Assembly: GCF_900155965.1 (NCBI RefSeq)
Contig: NZ_FTMG01000007.1
Span: 266,510-330,509, forward strand
Direction of reading: 5' to 3'
Source: Mucilaginibacter lappiensis
GTDB lineage: Bacteria; Bacteroidota; Bacteroidia; Sphingobacteriales; Sphingobacteriaceae
DNA: 64,000 nucleotides
The notes beneath the pieces are model-generated. The model saw only the letters and a program-made list of their open reading frames with translations, did not search any database and had not been told where the DNA came from. The position numbers were made by a program, and so were the translations under genes. Positions 36,801 to 45,395 of this stretch are shown here, one piece after another (position 1 is the stretch's first letter; each line of letters opens with the position of its first letter).

Positions 36801-39056
36801 GATTATATGCCCTGGGCCGTTAGTACCGATAACTATCTGCAGTACGGCCCGAAAGGAATATTAGCCCACAATTTTACCATCACTAATACCAACCAGGTAC
36901 TTAGTATAAACAGTAACCCACAGGAATTTAATGCTCCCGTTACTGTTAACTTTAACAATTTCCGTATCGAGGCATTAACCAAAATAGCCAAACAGGATTC
37001 CTTGCTGATTGGCGGAGTAATTGATGGTAAGGCTGAGATCAGCAACCTTCAAAAATCGCCATTATTTACCGCGGCCATTGATGTTAAAGATTTTAATTTC
37101 AAAGGAGATACGGTTGGTAATATAGCGGTTAAGGTAAATAACCAAACAGAAAATGCCTATGCGGCCAGCGTGAGCATTACCGGAAAGGGTAACCAGGTTG
37201 ATTTGACCGGCACCTACTATACCAGCCCGGAAAGCAGGTTTGATATGAACCTGAATATCGTCAATCTCAGCATGAAAAGCATCGAGGGCTTTAGCTTTGG
37301 CAGCCTGCGCAATTCATCTGGCAATATAACCGGGCAGCTTAAAATAGCCGGTACTACCAGTGCGCCAGCCGTGCGTGGTGATATTCATTTTAACAAAGTT
37401 GGCTTTAATGTGTCTATGCTCAATTCGTACTTCCGTATGCCGCAGGAAAGTATCACCTTTAATGATGAGGGCATCCGTTTTAATGATTTTACGCTGGTTG
37501 ATTCTACCGATAACAAAGCGGTTATCAGCGGCAGTATTTTCACCAAAACTTATACCGATTTTGCTTTTGGCTTAGATATCAATGCCCGCAACTTCAGGGC
37601 TATGAACTCTACCCAAGCCGATAACAAATTGTACTATGGCAAGTTGTTCGTTGACACACGTGTTAAAGTTACGGGTAATATGGATAAACCTATTGTAGAT
37701 GCCAACCTGACAGTAAACGAAAAAACGGATATGACAATAGTGCTACCTACTACCGATCCAAGTGTGGAAGACCGGAAAGGCGTAGTAGAGTTTATTGATC
37801 AGAACGCACCTAAATTAGATTCTATCCTATTGGCCAAGCAGTTGGATTCGCTGAAAAAATCAAATGTGAAAGGGCTGGATGTATCGGCAACTATCAACGT
37901 AAATAAAAATGCCGCTTTTACCATAGTAATAGACGAAAGCAATGGCGATGTAGTACACCTGAAAGGTGAAGCCAGCTTAAATGCCGCCATTGATCCAAGC
38001 GGTAAGATCAATCTGACCGGAACTTACGAGGTAAATTCGGGTTCTTATGAATTATCATACGCTACGGTAAAACGGAAGTTCAACTTTAAAAAAGGCAGTA
38101 CCATTGTTTGGACAGGCGATCCAACCAGCGCTAATATTAACCTGACAGCCATCTACGTGGCTAACGTCCCTCCCATTGATTTGGTTGAAAGTCAGCTTAC
38201 CGGGAGTGAAAACTCTGTTCAGTACAAGCAAAAATTGCCTTTCAATGTAAATCTGAGCCTTAAAAATCAGCTACTTACTCCAGACATCAGCTTTGATATT
38301 GTACTGCCTGATAGTTCATATAATGTTGCCAGCGAAGTAACTACTAACATTAATACACGTTTAGCACAAATACGTCAGGATCCTAATGAAATGAATAAGC
38401 AGGTACTGGGCGTACTGGTACTGGGGCACTTTATAGGTGATAATCCACTACAAAGCCAGGGAGCAGGTTTTTCGGCTGAAGGTTTGGTGCGAAACAGCGT
38501 AAGCAGCCTGCTAAGTGATCAACTCAATAAACTGGCAGGTAACCTTATTGAAGGAGTTGATCTTAACTTCGGTTTAACCTCGGGCGAGGACTATTCGTCT
38601 GGGACGGCCACCAACCGGACAGACTTGAATGTGGGGCTATCCAAACGGTTCCTGAACGATAGGCTTACTGTAAGCGTAGGTAATAACTTTAACCTGGAAG
38701 GTAATCAGCAAGGCCAAAAAGCAACCAATATTGCAGGTGACGTATCTGTAAATTACAAGCTAAGCAAAGATGGTCGCTATGCCCTGCGTGCTTACCGTCG
38801 CGATGAGTTTATTGTGATCCAGGGCCAGATTATTGAAACCGGTTTAGGCTTCACGCTTACGGTTGATTACAATCGCTTCAGAGAAATATTCCGCAAGCGT
38901 ACACCACAGGAGCGCGAAATGCGTCGCAAATACCTGCAGCAGGAAAAAGACAAGAAAAAAGCACAGGACGACGCCACTAATAAAGCTAATGACGCAGCAA
39001 AAACTGAGGAACAAAAAGAGCAGGAAAAGAAAAAACAAACAACTACCTCAAATTAA
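33861..39056 (+). CDS. tamB: translocation and assembly module inner-membrane protein TamB
   Basis: A 1731-residue AsmA/TamB-type protein that bridges the periplasm and helps place proteins or lipids in the outer membrane. One N-terminal membrane segment (about 10-32, TILWIIASILFLVLLVVVLI) is followed by long beta-repeat regions. The TamB C-terminal domain (about 1300-1680) includes NIDTRLAQIRQ-like sequence (NINTRLAQIRQDPNEMNKQVLGVLVLG) and the glycine-rich QSQGAGFSAEGLVRNSVSSLL stretch. The very end is Lys/Gln-rich. The start is a TTG; no in-frame ATG lies upstream. Residues about 816-827 are encoded by a 7-bp word repeat. tamL follows after 4 bp, so the two form one unit. Confidence 0.93.
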   Translation: MKKIGRIALKTILWIIASILFLVLLVVVLIQVPAVQNFAKDKAVNFLQGKIHTKVQIGHISLGLPKLLVLEHVYFEDQKKDTLIAGEKLKVDISLFKLFHNKVEINEINLQGITANVSRGADSVFNFDYIIKAFVGEQKKEVKPQDTTSTMKFSLDKIIFDRINIKYKDKITGNDVKFLLGHFDTRIKDFDMDKMKFTIPKITLSDVNARIIQTPTGPPPVDTATTPLNMDLNLGVIDISKIKVDYQSSEMTANVDLNKLLVDMDKIDLKKQKVGIKSIELNNTKAALSLAKPKTVQKAIVKAVKKLDTLVSSPQTSKWAVTLGKVNFSNDNIKFDNEAQKAIPKGLDFGHMDIRNLNAGAENISYKPDTISGKINSFSFSEKSGLKINKFHTSFFYGPTNAYMNDLLLETPQTVLQKSVQVRYPSIDAITKNIGALGINADLDGSRLGLKDVLLLMPTMATVEPFKSSPGTVFKINGKVKGQVNNLDIPSLEVSGLGSTHIKASAKMKGLPDVNKAYFDVNIADFTTSSTDIAKLAPAGSIPPNVSIPEKMNLKGTFKGGMTNFDTKMALRSSYGAVDLVAAMKNGEHKGKEIYTANIKANDLNVGALTKQPQMVGKITMDANLKGVSLDPKKASIQFNGNLTKAYVKGYTYQNLVLKGSSENGNYTVVARMKDPNINFSLDAKAYLNRKYPSVNGTLVVDSINLQKLNFVKDDMRFHGKIVANVPTADPDYLNADILATDLLVVNKGQRIQLDTVSLKSTANADSSTLRLKTPVMTAHMAGKYKLTQIADALQDVINKYFNTAIAGGQQVAEKSQKLKVKSQKSKTPPPAIKPKYSPQQFVFDAHLVKTPLLTQFVPDLKQLDPVLLNGSFNSESGQLVVKGSIPKVVYGTNTVNNAKLNINTNNNALNYNLAADEIKVGSSLDLLYTSISGKAQDNKLNVSLEVRDAAKKDRYKLAGVFSVLPNEYQFSFAQDGLLLDYMPWAVSTDNYLQYGPKGILAHNFTITNTNQVLSINSNPQEFNAPVTVNFNNFRIEALTKIAKQDSLLIGGVIDGKAEISNLQKSPLFTAAIDVKDFNFKGDTVGNIAVKVNNQTENAYAASVSITGKGNQVDLTGTYYTSPESRFDMNLNIVNLSMKSIEGFSFGSLRNSSGNITGQLKIAGTTSAPAVRGDIHFNKVGFNVSMLNSYFRMPQESITFNDEGIRFNDFTLVDSTDNKAVISGSIFTKTYTDFAFGLDINARNFRAMNSTQADNKLYYGKLFVDTRVKVTGNMDKPIVDANLTVNEKTDMTIVLPTTDPSVEDRKGVVEFIDQNAPKLDSILLAKQLDSLKKSNVKGLDVSATINVNKNAAFTIVIDESNGDVVHLKGEASLNAAIDPSGKINLTGTYEVNSGSYELSYATVKRKFNFKKGSTIVWTGDPTSANINLTAIYVANVPPIDLVESQLTGSENSVQYKQKLPFNVNLSLKNQLLTPDISFDIVLPDSSYNVASEVTTNINTRLAQIRQDPNEMNKQVLGVLVLGHFIGDNPLQSQGAGFSAEGLVRNSVSSLLSDQLNKLAGNLIEGVDLNFGLTSGEDYSSGTATNRTDLNVGLSKRFLNDRLTVSVGNNFNLEGNQQGQKATNIAGDVSVNYKLSKDGRYALRAYRRDEFIVIQGQIIETGLGFTLTVDYNRFREIFRKRTPQEREMRRKYLQQEKDKKKAQDDATNKANDAAKTEEQKEQEKKKQTTTSN
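36306..36340. repeat. in-frame 7-bp-period word repeat inside tamB
   Basis: AGTCAAA, AGTTAAA, AGTTAAA, AGTCAAA, AATCGAA: five heptamers of the intergenic type. They encode a Lys/Ser-rich linker (SQKLKVKSQKSK) followed by TPPPAIK. The unit is not a multiple of three, so any change in copy number by one would shift the tamB frame. Confidence 0.85.
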
Positions 39057-39060
39057 GCTT

Positions 39061-41322
39061 ATGATCAAACACTTTAGATATATACTCATACTAACTGTTT
39101 TACTGAATGCTTGTAGTAATACCAAATACCTGGCTTCCGGCCAGAAATTGTATACCGGTGGAGAGGTAAAAATTCAGGATAAGGATATCAAAAAGAATGA
39201 TGCCAAAGCCTTAAGCGAGGAATTGCAACCCCTGTTGCGCCCCAAACCTAATGGTGCGATATTAGGCTTAAGGGTTAAACTTTGGATATACAATAAAACC
39301 CGCACAAAAAAAACCAAAGGCCTGGCTCATTGGCTCCATACCAAATTTGGCGAGCCCCCTGTTTTGATAAGTGCTGTTGATATAGAAAAAAACAGCAGCA
39401 TATTGCAAAACAGACTACAGAACGAAAGCTATTTTCAGGCGCAGGTTAACGGCGATACAGTAACCACAAAAAAAACAGCCAAAGTAGTATATACCGCTCA
39501 ACCCGGCCCTGCCTACAAAATACGAAAGGTGGTCTTCCCTCCCGGTAAAGAAAATATTGATACAGCCGTAGCCGGAGCTTCAGCACAAACACTCTTAAAA
39601 CCAGGAAATAACTATAATCTGGACGTGATTAAAAATGAACGTATCCGCATTGATGCCAAATTAAAAGAAGAAGGTTTTTATTACTTCGCTCCCGAAAACC
39701 TCATCATGCGGGTTGACAGTACTATAGCGGGTCACCAGGCTGATATATTCGTAGCAATTAAACGCGATATTTCAGAGAGGGCGCAAGAAATTTATACCAT
39801 TAATAATATTTATGTATACCCAAGTTATTCCCTGCGCGATACTTCCTTAAATCTGGATAAAGCACAAAAATATCGTTGGTATAATATTGTTGAGAAAAGA
39901 AAAACGGTGAACAGCTATATTTTTGCCAATACTGTTTTACTGCGCCCTGGGGAAGTATATAACCGTAATGATCATAATAATTCTTTAAACCGTTTTGTAA
40001 ATCTGGGGCCGTACAAGTTTGTAAAAAACAGGTTTGAGGATGTAACGGATTCATCCAAACTGGATGTGTACTACTTTTTAACACCTTATAAAAAGAAATC
40101 ATTACAATTGGAAATATTGGGCCGTACCACATCGGCCAATTATACCGGCACACAGGTTAATATTAACTGGCTTAACCGTAATGCTTTTAAAGGTGGCGAG
40201 GCTTTAAAAGTAACCCTCTTTGGTAGTACCGATGTACAGCTTGGGGGGAACAACAACGGTTTTAATGTTTACCAGGCAGGTATTCAAACAACGCTGTCAT
40301 GGCCACGTTTTATTAGTCCTATATATCCCAAAGCCGATAATGCCTTTATTCCGCATACTAATTTTACCCTGGGTTATACGCTGGTTGATCGCCAGAAACT
40401 ATACAGGCTAAATTCCTTTAATGCCTCTTTTGGTTATCAATGGAAAGAGTCTGTTCATCGCTCTCATGAGTTAAACATTTTCAATTTCAATTTTGTTAAC
40501 CCGCAACATATATCACAGTTGTATCTTGATAGTATTCAAAATCCTAAAAACACCAACCCGGCTTTAAGACATGTTATTGATAAGCAATTTATTTTTGGCC
40601 CAAGCTATGGATACACCTATACCAACACCACCGACGATTATCGTACCAACACTTTTTACTATAATGGCAAAGTAAGTCTATCGAACAATTTATATGGTAT
40701 CATTTCGGGAGCTGATACCGTGAAAGGTAAGGTGAAACAAATTTTCGGTGCCAATTTTAACCAATACATAAAAATAGAGAACGAGATCAGGTTTTTTCAT
40801 AAAACCGGGCCCAACAGTACATTTGCCAGCAGGCTATTGGTAGGCGTCGGCTTGCCTTATGGTAACTCAACCCAGCTGCCATACAGCCAACAGTTTTTTA
40901 TAGGTGGGCCTAACAGTCTGCGTGGTTTTCAGGCGCGGACCATAGGTCCGGGTTCTTATGTTGTTAAGGTGGCGGCTGGTAACTTTTTCCCTGATCAGTC
41001 AGGTGATATCAAAATAGAAGCTAACCTTGAGTATCGACCTAAATTATTCAGTATAGTATATGGGGCTCTATTTGTCGATGCTGGTAATATATGGTTAAAA
41101 AATTCCAATGGCTTACAACCGGGTGCTGTTTTCACCAAAAACTTTTTAAATGATATAGCCGTCGACGCGGGCTTTGGTTTGCGTTTTGACCTGTCTGTAT
41201 TGGTATTGCGTACCGATTTGGGTGTACCGCTTAGATACCCCTACATACGACCAGGAAAAAAAGAATGGGATATGAACTTCCGCTACAGTGTATTTAACCT
41301 GGCCATTGGCTACCCTTTTTAA
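39061..41322 (+). CDS. tamL: TamL: BamA/TamA-family outer-membrane lipoprotein
   Basis: A 753-residue Omp85-family protein with a lipoprotein signal (ILILTVLLNACSN, lipidated Cys18), the form called TamL in Bacteroidota. POTRA-like periplasmic domains cover about residues 30-330, and the C-terminal barrel about 350-753 ends in FRYSVFNLAIGYPF with a terminal aromatic residue. The conserved barrel-lid motif is GPNSLRGFQARTIGPGSY (an RGF loop). ATG 39061 is chosen because it gives the lipoprotein signal right after the tamB stop; the frame is open further upstream only through the tamB 3' end. It works with TamB to insert outer-membrane proteins. Confidence 0.93.
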   Translation: MIKHFRYILILTVLLNACSNTKYLASGQKLYTGGEVKIQDKDIKKNDAKALSEELQPLLRPKPNGAILGLRVKLWIYNKTRTKKTKGLAHWLHTKFGEPPVLISAVDIEKNSSILQNRLQNESYFQAQVNGDTVTTKKTAKVVYTAQPGPAYKIRKVVFPPGKENIDTAVAGASAQTLLKPGNNYNLDVIKNERIRIDAKLKEEGFYYFAPENLIMRVDSTIAGHQADIFVAIKRDISERAQEIYTINNIYVYPSYSLRDTSLNLDKAQKYRWYNIVEKRKTVNSYIFANTVLLRPGEVYNRNDHNNSLNRFVNLGPYKFVKNRFEDVTDSSKLDVYYFLTPYKKKSLQLEILGRTTSANYTGTQVNINWLNRNAFKGGEALKVTLFGSTDVQLGGNNNGFNVYQAGIQTTLSWPRFISPIYPKADNAFIPHTNFTLGYTLVDRQKLYRLNSFNASFGYQWKESVHRSHELNIFNFNFVNPQHISQLYLDSIQNPKNTNPALRHVIDKQFIFGPSYGYTYTNTTDDYRTNTFYYNGKVSLSNNLYGIISGADTVKGKVKQIFGANFNQYIKIENEIRFFHKTGPNSTFASRLLVGVGLPYGNSTQLPYSQQFFIGGPNSLRGFQARTIGPGSYVVKVAAGNFFPDQSGDIKIEANLEYRPKLFSIVYGALFVDAGNIWLKNSNGLQPGAVFTKNFLNDIAVDAGFGLRFDLSVLVLRTDLGVPLRYPYIRPGKKEWDMNFRYSVFNLAIGYPF

Positions 41323-41333
41323 TTGACTTAATG

Positions 41334-41434
41334 AATTATTGAGTTAGTGAATTATTGAATGAAATGTTGATTTTTGTTCGTTTTACAATTGAACTTTGGA
41401 ATCACTAATTCAATAATTCGCTAACTCACTAATT
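41334..41434. repeat. 8-bp-period word repeat with inverted partner
   Basis: Left arm 41334-41360 (units like TGAATTAT, TGAGTTAG, TGAATTAT, TGAATGAA) pairs with 41408-41434 at 25 of 27 positions. It ends five bases before the start codon at 41440. Confidence 0.88.
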
Positions 41435-41439
41435 AAAAA

Positions 41440-41892
41440 ATGACATCTATCCCCCTACAGATCATTGACCTGCATGACGACGGCTTTCACCCATTGTTAG
41501 AGGTCATCTTGTTTGGAAAAGCTTTTATAGTAGTGCTGGATACGGGAGCCTCTAAAACTGCTTTTGATCGCACAGCACTTTTCGAAGCGAACGAATCTAT
41601 GGCGGTATTAGCCAGCGACAGGCTATCAACCGGGTTAGGTACCAATACCATGGAATCTTTCACCGCCGTGATCAGCGGGATGCTGATAGGCGATATGCCC
41701 ATTGCTGATTTTGAGGTAGCAGTTCTCGACCTTTCAACTATAAATATCGCCTATAGTCAAATGGGGCATCCGCAGGTACTAGGTGTTTTAGGCGGCGATA
41801 TCCTGATGAAGTATAAAGCGATAATTGATTATGGCAAGCAGGTATTGAAACTAAAAAAGACCCGCTTTAGCCGTTTGCTTACTCTAAAGTGA
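41440..41892 (+). CDS. retropepsin-like aspartic protease
   Basis: A 150-residue protein with one aspartic protease fold of the retropepsin type. The catalytic motif is VVLDTGASKTAFD (Asp34, Thr35, Gly36), and the second hydrophobic-hydrophobic-Gly signature is LGVLGGDILMKY. A single such domain must form a homodimer to be active. No signal peptide is visible, so it is probably cytoplasmic. The substrate is unknown. It lies after tamL with a word repeat between and may be transcribed separately. Confidence 0.87.
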   Translation: MTSIPLQIIDLHDDGFHPLLEVILFGKAFIVVLDTGASKTAFDRTALFEANESMAVLASDRLSTGLGTNTMESFTAVISGMLIGDMPIADFEVAVLDLSTINIAYSQMGHPQVLGVLGGDILMKYKAIIDYGKQVLKLKKTRFSRLLTLK

Positions 41893-42286
41893 TTTCATCA
41901 CAACCTGTTTATCTTGTAATCATTCCCGCAAGTCTATCTCTATTATATTTTACTGCTGGTTGAATCTTACAGGCGTATACAAGTAATCTGTAGATAAAAA
42001 ATCCATAGAATTACTGTCGTTAAATCTATTATGGATAATAATATTTTAAAATAACTCACCTAATTTATTTATATACACAACTCTATAAGACATATAAATA
42101 CAATCATTATCAATAAAATACAATACTCATATTATTACACAATATTTATTAAATTATATTAATTATAAATATTTAGCTATATTAGTAAAACGTTTTACTA
42201 ATATAGTTAAATACATTCATGCTTATTTCAGATAACAAGAGCCAATTAATACATATTTAATAACCTATCTAACCAAATTGTAAAAC
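41893..42286. other. noncoding AT-rich gap with a palindrome
   Basis: About 394 very AT-rich bases. The only clear structure is the 30-bp palindrome at 42177-42206. No gene, promoter box or word repeat was placed. Confidence 0.5.
42177..42206. promoter_or_regulatory. 30-bp perfect palindrome with AAAACGTTTT core
   Basis: CTATATTAGTAAAAC followed by its exact reverse complement, centred 95 bases before the start codon at 42287. The pairing continues beyond one mismatch. The CG-centred AAAACGTTTT core resembles operators of LacI-family regulators, although no LacI gene is in the window. It could also be a hairpin in RNA. Confidence 0.4.
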
Positions 42287-43033
42287 ATGAAAAACCTATC
42301 TAAAACACCCGTTTTATGGAGTTTTGTACTAACCTCCATGATCTTTTCCTGTAAAAAATCAGAGAATGCTGTACCGGATAATGCAGCAATTAAAACATCC
42401 AACAAGATCACCGCTGCCGTTACACCTGTTGGCACTGTAATTTATACCAGCAATGGGTATAAACTAACATTCACCAATAAAGACGCCAACTTTGACGATC
42501 AGGAACGCCAAAACTTTGTAAATACCTTTTTTACTGTTTATCCTCTTATGGTAAACCGCTTTAATATTTCGGCAACCAAAAATGTTACGTTTGTGGTTGA
42601 TCCTGCTTATAACGGAGTAGCGGCGACTTCTAACGATATCACTACCTTTAGCCCCGCCTGGTTCAAAAGCAATCCTGCCGATTATGATGTAGTTACTCAT
42701 GAGGTGATGCACATTGTACAGGCCTATCCCGGAGGTGTACCCGGATGGCTTACTGAAGGCCTGGCAGACTATAGCCGTTATAAATATGGAGTAAATAATG
42801 CCAATGCAGGCTGGTCGCTCCCGGCTTGGTCATCATCACAAAACTACACAGATAGTTACAGAGTTACTGCTCGTTTTTTCGCGTGGCTTGAGCTTCACGT
42901 AAACAGTTCTATTCTAAATAATTTAAATACTATTTGTCATAATGGTGGTTATACCAGCAATACCTGGGTACAGCTTACGGGTAAAACTGTAGATCAGCTT
43001 TGGGCTCAATATTCTTCAAATCCTGCTTTATAG
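42287..43033 (+). CDS. basic secretory protein (BSP)-type metallopeptidase lipoprotein
   Basis: A 248-residue lipoprotein: signal peptide ending FSCKKS with lipidated Cys22. The mature domain matches the basic secretory protein family, named after plant defence proteins. It has a gluzincin-like active site, THEVMH with His138, Glu139 and His142, and GWLTEGLADYSRY with Glu157 as the likely third ligand. It is probably a surface peptidase of unknown target. It is flanked by an AT-rich region with a palindrome upstream and a strong terminator downstream, so it appears monocistronic. Confidence 0.87.
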   Translation: MKNLSKTPVLWSFVLTSMIFSCKKSENAVPDNAAIKTSNKITAAVTPVGTVIYTSNGYKLTFTNKDANFDDQERQNFVNTFFTVYPLMVNRFNISATKNVTFVVDPAYNGVAATSNDITTFSPAWFKSNPADYDVVTHEVMHIVQAYPGGVPGWLTEGLADYSRYKYGVNNANAGWSLPAWSSSQNYTDSYRVTARFFAWLELHVNSSILNNLNTICHNGGYTSNTWVQLTGKTVDQLWAQYSSNPAL

Positions 43034-43055
43034 CTATCCCTCGTAGAAATTATCA

Positions 43056-43100
43056 AATTAAAAAGCGGTTGTCTCCTGATGAAACAACCGCTTTTTAATT
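43056..43100. terminator. bidirectional terminator between the BSP gene and gyrB
   Basis: A perfect 17-bp stem (AATTAAAAAGCGGTTGT and its complement) with an 11-nt loop and A/T tracts on both sides, in a convergent gap. Confidence 0.93.
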
Positions 43101-43125
43101 TTATAAACTCCGAAGAGTGGATATG

Positions 43126-45084
43126 CTATGTATCAATTTTAGCGTATTTGGCGTTGCGCTCAATAAACTCACGGCGTGGTGCTACCTCATCACCCATCAG
43201 CATGCTGAAGGTATGATCGCACTCGGCGGCGTTTTCGATGGTAGCACGTTTGAGCGTACGGGTTGCCGGGTTCATGGTAGTATCCCAAAGCTGGATATCA
43301 TTCATCTCACCCAAACCTTTATAACGCTGTATATGTACGCTATCCTCTTTACCGCCGCCTTTCAGGCGTTGTACAGCGGCGTCGCGCTGCACATCATTCC
43401 AGCAATACTCTGCTTCTTTGCCTTTTTTAACCTGATATAGTGGTGGCGATGCAATGTAAACATAACCCGCCTCAACCAACTCCTTCATATAACGGAAGAA
43501 GAAAGTAAGGATCAGCGTAGTAATGTGCGAGCCATCCACGTCGGCATCCGTCATGATAATGATCTTATGGTAGCGCAGCTTGGTTATATTTAAAGCCTTA
43601 TCATCATCCGGTGTACCGCGGCTTACACCCAAACCGGTAAACATGTTCTTGATCTCCTCGTTCTCGTATATCTTGTGCTCCATGGCTTTTTCCACGTTCA
43701 GAATTTTACCACGTAATGGTAAAATAGCCTGGTATTCGCGGTCGCGGCCCTGTTTGGCGGTACCACCCGCCGAGTCACCTTCCACCAGGTATATTTCGCA
43801 AAGTGAAGGATCGTTATTGGCACAATCAGATAGTTTACCTGGCAAACCAGATCCGGTCATCACGCTCTTGCGCTGTACCAGTTCACGGGCCTTACGGGCA
43901 GCAGCACGGGCAGTAGCAGCCAAAATTACTTTATTAACGATGAGTCTTGCCTCTTTGGGATTTTCTTCCAGGTAGTTGCCTAAAATTTCTCCTACTGCCA
44001 TATCTACAGCACCCATCACCTCATTATTACCTAATTTAGTTTTGGTTTGGCCTTCAAACTGAGGCTCCTGTACTTTTACCGAAATTACGGCGGTTAACCC
44101 CTCACGGAAGTCATCACCGGTAATCTCTATCTTCATGTTTTTTAACAAGCCCGATTTATCGGCATAAGCTTTCAGCGTACGGGTAAGCCCCCTGCGGAAA
44201 CCAGCCACGTGTGTACCACCTTCAATAGTGTTAATGTTATTTACGTAGGAGAATACATTCTCAGAGTAAGTATCATTATACTGAAAGGCCAGTTCAACCG
44301 GGATGCCATTTTTTATACCATCAAGGTAAATAGGTTCAGGGATGATGGTTGAACGTGTACCATCCAAAAACTTAACAAACTCGCGTAAACCACCTTCTGA
44401 ATAAAACTCTTCACCCGGAAAAGTTCCATCTTCGTTAGGAATCCGTTCGTCGGTTAAAGTAAGGCGGATACCTTTATTTAAAAATGCAAGCTCGCGTAAA
44501 CGACCTGCAAGTGTATCATACTTATACTCGGTAGTAAGTGTAAATATTTCCGGATCGGGCTGAAAAATGATGGTAGTACCTCGTTTTTCGGTATCGCCAA
44601 TGGTTTTAACATCGTATTGAGGTTTACCTTTTTCGTACTCCTGGGTCCATATTTTATCCTCCCGGTAAACCAGTGCCTGTAAATGGGTTGAAAGCGCATT
44701 AACGCAACTTACGCCCACACCGTGCAAACCGCCAGATACCTTGTAAGTATCTTTATCAAATTTACCGCCGGCATGTAATACCGTCATTACGATTTCCAAT
44801 GCCGACCGCTTTTCTTTGGTAGTTATCCCGGTTGGGATACCACGGCCATTATCTTCAACTCTTATACCGTTATTTTTTAATATAAAAACCTTAATGGTGT
44901 CGCAGTGACCGGCCAGGGCTTCGTCAATGGAGTTATCAACTACCTCATATACTAAATGGTGCAAACCTTTAACGCCTGTATCACCAATGTACATGGACGG
45001 ACGCTTACGAACCGCCTCTAAACCTTCTAATACCTGTATATTATCTGCTGAATAATTGGATTTGTCCTGATTTTCTTCGCTCAT
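43126..45084 (-). CDS. gyrB: DNA gyrase subunit B
   Basis: ATPase subunit of DNA gyrase, 652 residues, full length for the phylum. The N-terminal GHKL ATPase shows VYEVVDNSIDEALAG, RVEDNGRGIPTG and GGLHGVGVSCVNAL. The Toprim domain shows LVEGDSAGGTAKQGRDREYQAILPLRGKILNVEKA, then IIIMTDADVDGSHI with the magnesium-binding Asp residues. The C-terminal part ends RREFIERNAKYAKIDT, close to the usual GyrB end. The GyrA gene is not in the window. Confidence 0.97.
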   Translation of the reverse strand: MSEENQDKSNYSADNIQVLEGLEAVRKRPSMYIGDTGVKGLHHLVYEVVDNSIDEALAGHCDTIKVFILKNNGIRVEDNGRGIPTGITTKEKRSALEIVMTVLHAGGKFDKDTYKVSGGLHGVGVSCVNALSTHLQALVYREDKIWTQEYEKGKPQYDVKTIGDTEKRGTTIIFQPDPEIFTLTTEYKYDTLAGRLRELAFLNKGIRLTLTDERIPNEDGTFPGEEFYSEGGLREFVKFLDGTRSTIIPEPIYLDGIKNGIPVELAFQYNDTYSENVFSYVNNINTIEGGTHVAGFRRGLTRTLKAYADKSGLLKNMKIEITGDDFREGLTAVISVKVQEPQFEGQTKTKLGNNEVMGAVDMAVGEILGNYLEENPKEARLIVNKVILAATARAAARKARELVQRKSVMTGSGLPGKLSDCANNDPSLCEIYLVEGDSAGGTAKQGRDREYQAILPLRGKILNVEKAMEHKIYENEEIKNMFTGLGVSRGTPDDDKALNITKLRYHKIIIMTDADVDGSHITTLILTFFFRYMKELVEAGYVYIASPPLYQVKKGKEAEYCWNDVQRDAAVQRLKGGGKEDSVHIQRYKGLGEMNDIQLWDTTMNPATRTLKRATIENAAECDHTFSMLMGDEVAPRREFIERNAKYAKIDT

Positions 45085-45395
45085 ATTTATTTAGTACAAC
45101 AACCTTCAAAAGTACGAAATTAACACGAGATTAACGATTAGTTGTTGATAAAAAACGCTATGTTGAATACTCTAAAAAATCAAAAATCCTTAAAATTCCG
45201 GTTCAGATAATAACAGATTAGGATACTTGTAATGAAAGATTATCTTTGTCAAAATTTTTACTTAAAAAAGATAAACCTTCGTGTGCAGCTGCACAAAACG
45301 TTATAATTGCACAAAGGAGTTTGATAAAGAATAAATAAAGGCGTAAAACTTAACGATCGCCAGCTAATAAAACACGAAAAAATCAATTAATTTAA
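45085..45395. other. noncoding gap between divergent gyrB and the OmpH-like gene
   Basis: About 311 bases. A TATCTTTG box at 45241-45248 matches the -7 consensus on the plus strand and could start a transcript with a leader of about 140 nt. Nothing else stands out. Confidence 0.45.
45241..45248 (+). promoter_or_regulatory. candidate -7 box (TATCTTTG)
   Basis: Exact TAnnTTTG match upstream of the OmpH-like lipoprotein gene. A TTG at 45227-45229 is too close to be a standard -33 element. Confidence 0.4.

Noticed and set aside
38863..39060. N-terminal extension of TamL overlapping the tamB 3' end
   Set aside because: The extension is a Lys/Arg-rich shadow of tamB; ATG 39061 gives a clear lipoprotein signal.
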